Source: Dyadobacter subterraneus
Lineage (GTDB): Bacteria; Bacteroidota; Bacteroidia; Cytophagales; Spirosomataceae
Direction: 5' to 3'
DNA: 64,000 bases
Assembly (NCBI RefSeq): GCF_015221875.1
Contig: NZ_JACYGY010000001.1
Location: 1,798,001 to 1,862,000, forward strand
Shown here: one piece after another, positions 61,932 through 64,000 of the stretch
Layout of the letters: the number at the start of each line of letters is the position of its first letter
Position numbering within the stretch: the first letter of the stretch is position 1
Translations under genes and position numbers: made by a program
Notes under the pieces: generated by a model
The model's input: the letters and a program-made list of their open reading frames with translations, nothing else
What the model was told of the DNA's origin: nothing
Databases searched by the model: none

Positions 61932-64000
61932 ATGCGTTTTTTCCTGACTATCGTCTTCGTTTTTAGTCTTTTCTGCATGTTTTCATGCGGACCGGATCTT
62001 CCTGATGATGTGAAAATCGCTTATGATGGACTGCCTGATAAACTGGACTATAACCAAAATGTAAAACCCATTTTGTCTGACAAATGTTTTGCATGCCACG
62101 GACCGGATAAAGCAAAGCAAAAAGCAGGTTTGCGGCTTGATTTAAAAGAAGCGGCGTATGGAGAACTTCCCAAAAATCCGGGAAAGGTGGCGATAAATCC
62201 GGGTGATCTGGCTGGCAGTGAATTCTTTAAAAGGATTATGTCGGCTGACCCTGACTATATGATGCCAACCCGTGAATCTCATTTGAGTTTAAATGCAAAG
62301 GAGAAAGCGATTCTGATTAAATGGATAAAAGATGGCGCTGAATACAAACCGCATTGGGCTTTTGTGAAGCCGGAGAAACAGGAATTACCGGAAATCAAAA
62401 ATACCGAATGGGTTAAAAATCCGATAGATCATTTTATTCTTGCCAAACTTGAACAGGAAAAATTAAGTCCTTCAAAGGAAGCGGGGAAGGAGTTGTTATT
62501 AAGAAGATTGTCGCTTGATTTGACGGGACTGCCACCGACGCTGGATGAAATTGATATTTTCCTGAAAGATAATTCTCCAAACGCATATGAAAAACAAGTC
62601 GACCGGTTATTAAAATCGCCTCATTACGGAGAAAAAATGGCGGTTGACTGGCTCGATCTTGCCCGTTTTGCAGATTCTCACGGTTACACGGTTGACAGAC
62701 TCCGGGACATGTCGCCTTACCGTGATTGGGTTATTAATGCGTTCAATAAAAATATGCATTACGATCAGTTTGTGCAGTGGCAATTGGCCGGAGACCTGAT
62801 GCCGAAGCCTTCAAAAGACATGATTATTGCTACGGCATTCAACCGCAATCATCAGCAAAATATGGAAGGAGGAATTGTAGAGCAGGAATTCCAAACAGAA
62901 TATGTCATTGATCGTACCAATACTTTTGGTGATGCCATGCTGGGAATTTCAGTTGGCTGTGCCAAATGTCACGATCATAAATATGATCCGATTTCACAGA
63001 AGAATTATTATCAGCTTTTTAGCTTTTTTAATAATGTAAAAGAAGCAGGCCAGATTTCCTGGGATGATGCCTTACCAACACCAACGTTAATGCTGCCAAC
63101 AGATCAGCAGGAAAAAATGCTGAGGTTTATTGAATCAAAGATTACATCACAGGAAAAAGCGGTGGAAGCTGCGAAAAGTGCTTCACACCAGGATTTTGAA
63201 AAATGGATTTCGGATGGAAAATATAAAAATCTGAAAGATGAAAAAATGCCAAAATCAGGTTTGCAGGCTTACTATTCTTTTGAAAAAAGCAGTTTGAAAA
63301 ACGGCATAAATCCGAAACAAACAGGTATCATGAAAAGGGAATCCGGACAAACCGGAGACGCGCCTGTTTTTGTAACACATGAAAACGGACAAGCCATGGC
63401 CATGAACGGCGATATTTTTCTTGATCTGGATCAGACGGGCGTTTTCCGGAAATCACAACCTTTTAGTATCAGTGTCTGGGTCAATATCCCGAAAGAACTT
63501 AAAGAAGGCGTTATTCTGCATAAGTCTCAGGCTGAAAGATTGTATAATTTCAGAGGCTATCATTTGTATTTGAAAAATGACCGGTTGGAACTAAATATGG
63601 CTCACACGGCGCCTTCGAATGCGATAACCCGAATTTCGAATAAAGGCACTCCAAGAGACAAATGGATTCAGCTTGCTGTTACTTACGACGGTTCTTCAAA
63701 GGCCAAGGGTTTCAATTTATTTCTGGATGGAAATAAAATGGCAATGGAAACAACAATGGATCAGTTGACAAAAGATATTCTTTTCAAAACAGACAAACAG
63801 CCGGGTTTACAAATTGGCGGATGGTGGCGCGGACTGGGTTTTAAAGGTGGAAAAGTTGATGATATCAGTGTTTACAACCGCGTGCTTACGGATTTTGAAA
63901 TAAAAATTCTGGCGAATAAAAATTCCTGGTCTGATATAACTTCAAAGTCTCAAAACCAGCTTTCCGGCACGGATATGACGATTTTGGAAAATTATTATCT
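61932..64000 (+). CDS. Cytochrome c-containing DUF1549/LamG lipoprotein (PSCyt-type), 3' truncated
   Basis: The frame is open from the ATG at 61932 to the window end, at least 689 residues. It begins with a lipoprotein-like signal (FSLFCMFSCGPD). Domain PSCyt1 has a haem motif CFACH (Cys52, Cys55, His56). Domain PSCyt2/DUF1549 (about 160-350) has DRLLKSPHYGEKMAVDWLDLARFAD and a second CxxCH, CAKCHDH (Cys343, Cys346). A LamG/concanavalin-like domain lies at about 445-660 (SISVWVNIPKE, GGWWRGLGFKGGKVDDISVYNR). Families with this layout usually continue into DUF1553. It may act with a DUF1501 partner outside the window in degradation of sulfated or plant polysaccharides; this is inferred. Confidence 0.85.
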   Translation, partial: MRFFLTIVFVFSLFCMFSCGPDLPDDVKIAYDGLPDKLDYNQNVKPILSDKCFACHGPDKAKQKAGLRLDLKEAAYGELPKNPGKVAINPGDLAGSEFFKRIMSADPDYMMPTRESHLSLNAKEKAILIKWIKDGAEYKPHWAFVKPEKQELPEIKNTEWVKNPIDHFILAKLEQEKLSPSKEAGKELLLRRLSLDLTGLPPTLDEIDIFLKDNSPNAYEKQVDRLLKSPHYGEKMAVDWLDLARFADSHGYTVDRLRDMSPYRDWVINAFNKNMHYDQFVQWQLAGDLMPKPSKDMIIATAFNRNHQQNMEGGIVEQEFQTEYVIDRTNTFGDAMLGISVGCAKCHDHKYDPISQKNYYQLFSFFNNVKEAGQISWDDALPTPTLMLPTDQQEKMLRFIESKITSQEKAVEAAKSASHQDFEKWISDGKYKNLKDEKMPKSGLQAYYSFEKSSLKNGINPKQTGIMKRESGQTGDAPVFVTHENGQAMAMNGDIFLDLDQTGVFRKSQPFSISVWVNIPKELKEGVILHKSQAERLYNFRGYHLYLKNDRLELNMAHTAPSNAITRISNKGTPRDKWIQLAVTYDGSSKAKGFNLFLDGNKMAMETTMDQLTKDILFKTDKQPGLQIGGWWRGLGFKGGKVDDISVYNRVLTDFEIKILANKNSWSDITSKSQNQLSGTDMTILENYY

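Overview
The window looks like chromosome of a free-living Cytophagales bacterium (Bacteroidota), most like Dyadobacter or a close relative. This is inferred from content: a type IX secretion (T9SS) C-terminal domain on a large secreted enzyme, a LytS/LytTR two-component pair, ~800-residue FtsX-type permeases in tandem, a DUF1549-type cytochrome c protein, an OMP_b-brl_3 outer-membrane protein, many secreted carbohydrate-active enzymes, and almost no Shine-Dalgarno sequences. No rRNA, tRNA, CRISPR array or complete insertion sequence was seen. The first and last genes run off the window.

Layout. 1-5.2 kb: a truncated GH127/DUF1680 glycosidase, a cupin, a Tat-exported PLP enzyme and a sensor kinase/response regulator pair. 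5.6-9.6 kb: a three-gene PaoABC-type periplasmic molybdenum aldehyde oxidoreductase operon. 9.8-13.6 kb: a GH18 chitinase and a T9SS-secreted esterase-GH5 fusion, separated by an 8-bp tandem repeat. 13.7-20 kb: a YihY membrane protein, a cupin, a tricorn-like protease and an S33 peptidase. 20-23.6 kb: a methionine-oxidation repair locus (see below). 23.6-37.5 kb: small housekeeping and unknown genes, an ABC transporter whose permease is fused to an M1 aminopeptidase, a DUF1772 gene broken by an in-frame TGA, a GH110 galactosidase, a sulfurtransferase and a truncated hemoglobin. 37.8-46.2 kb: duplicated M20 amidohydrolases, a LolD/FtsX-type ABC set and a zinc metalloprotease. 46.3-52.4 kb: an Rpn-family nuclease, an outer-membrane beta-barrel protein and a second ECF sigma locus. 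52.6-61.8 kb: three FtsX-type permeases interrupted by a PIN-domain toxin-antitoxin pair, with an AraC regulator upstream. 61.9 kb to the end: a large DUF1549-type cytochrome c lipoprotein.

The most interesting system lies at 20.0-23.6 kb. A lipoprotein MsrB, a YedY/MsrP-like molybdoenzyme and a membrane cytochrome b diverge from an ECF sigma factor, a zinc anti-sigma factor with RsrA-like spacing of its metal ligands, and a small secreted methionine/lysine-rich peptide. Three copies of one bipartite element (TTTGTAAGG, 16 bases, GAC) precede the cytochrome b operon, the sigma operon and the Met-rich gene. This suggests one autoregulated regulon for methionine oxidation stress in the cell envelope. 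It is analogous to, but built differently from, the SigF/NrsF-MrpX-YedY system described in Azospira.

A second ECF sigma factor, at 50.3 kb, has its own divergent promoter pair (AATCTGTAACC, 17 bases, GTC) serving itself and a small membrane protein. The two sigma factors therefore seem to read different promoters. Convergent genes are generally separated by strong, often perfect, bidirectional hairpin terminators.
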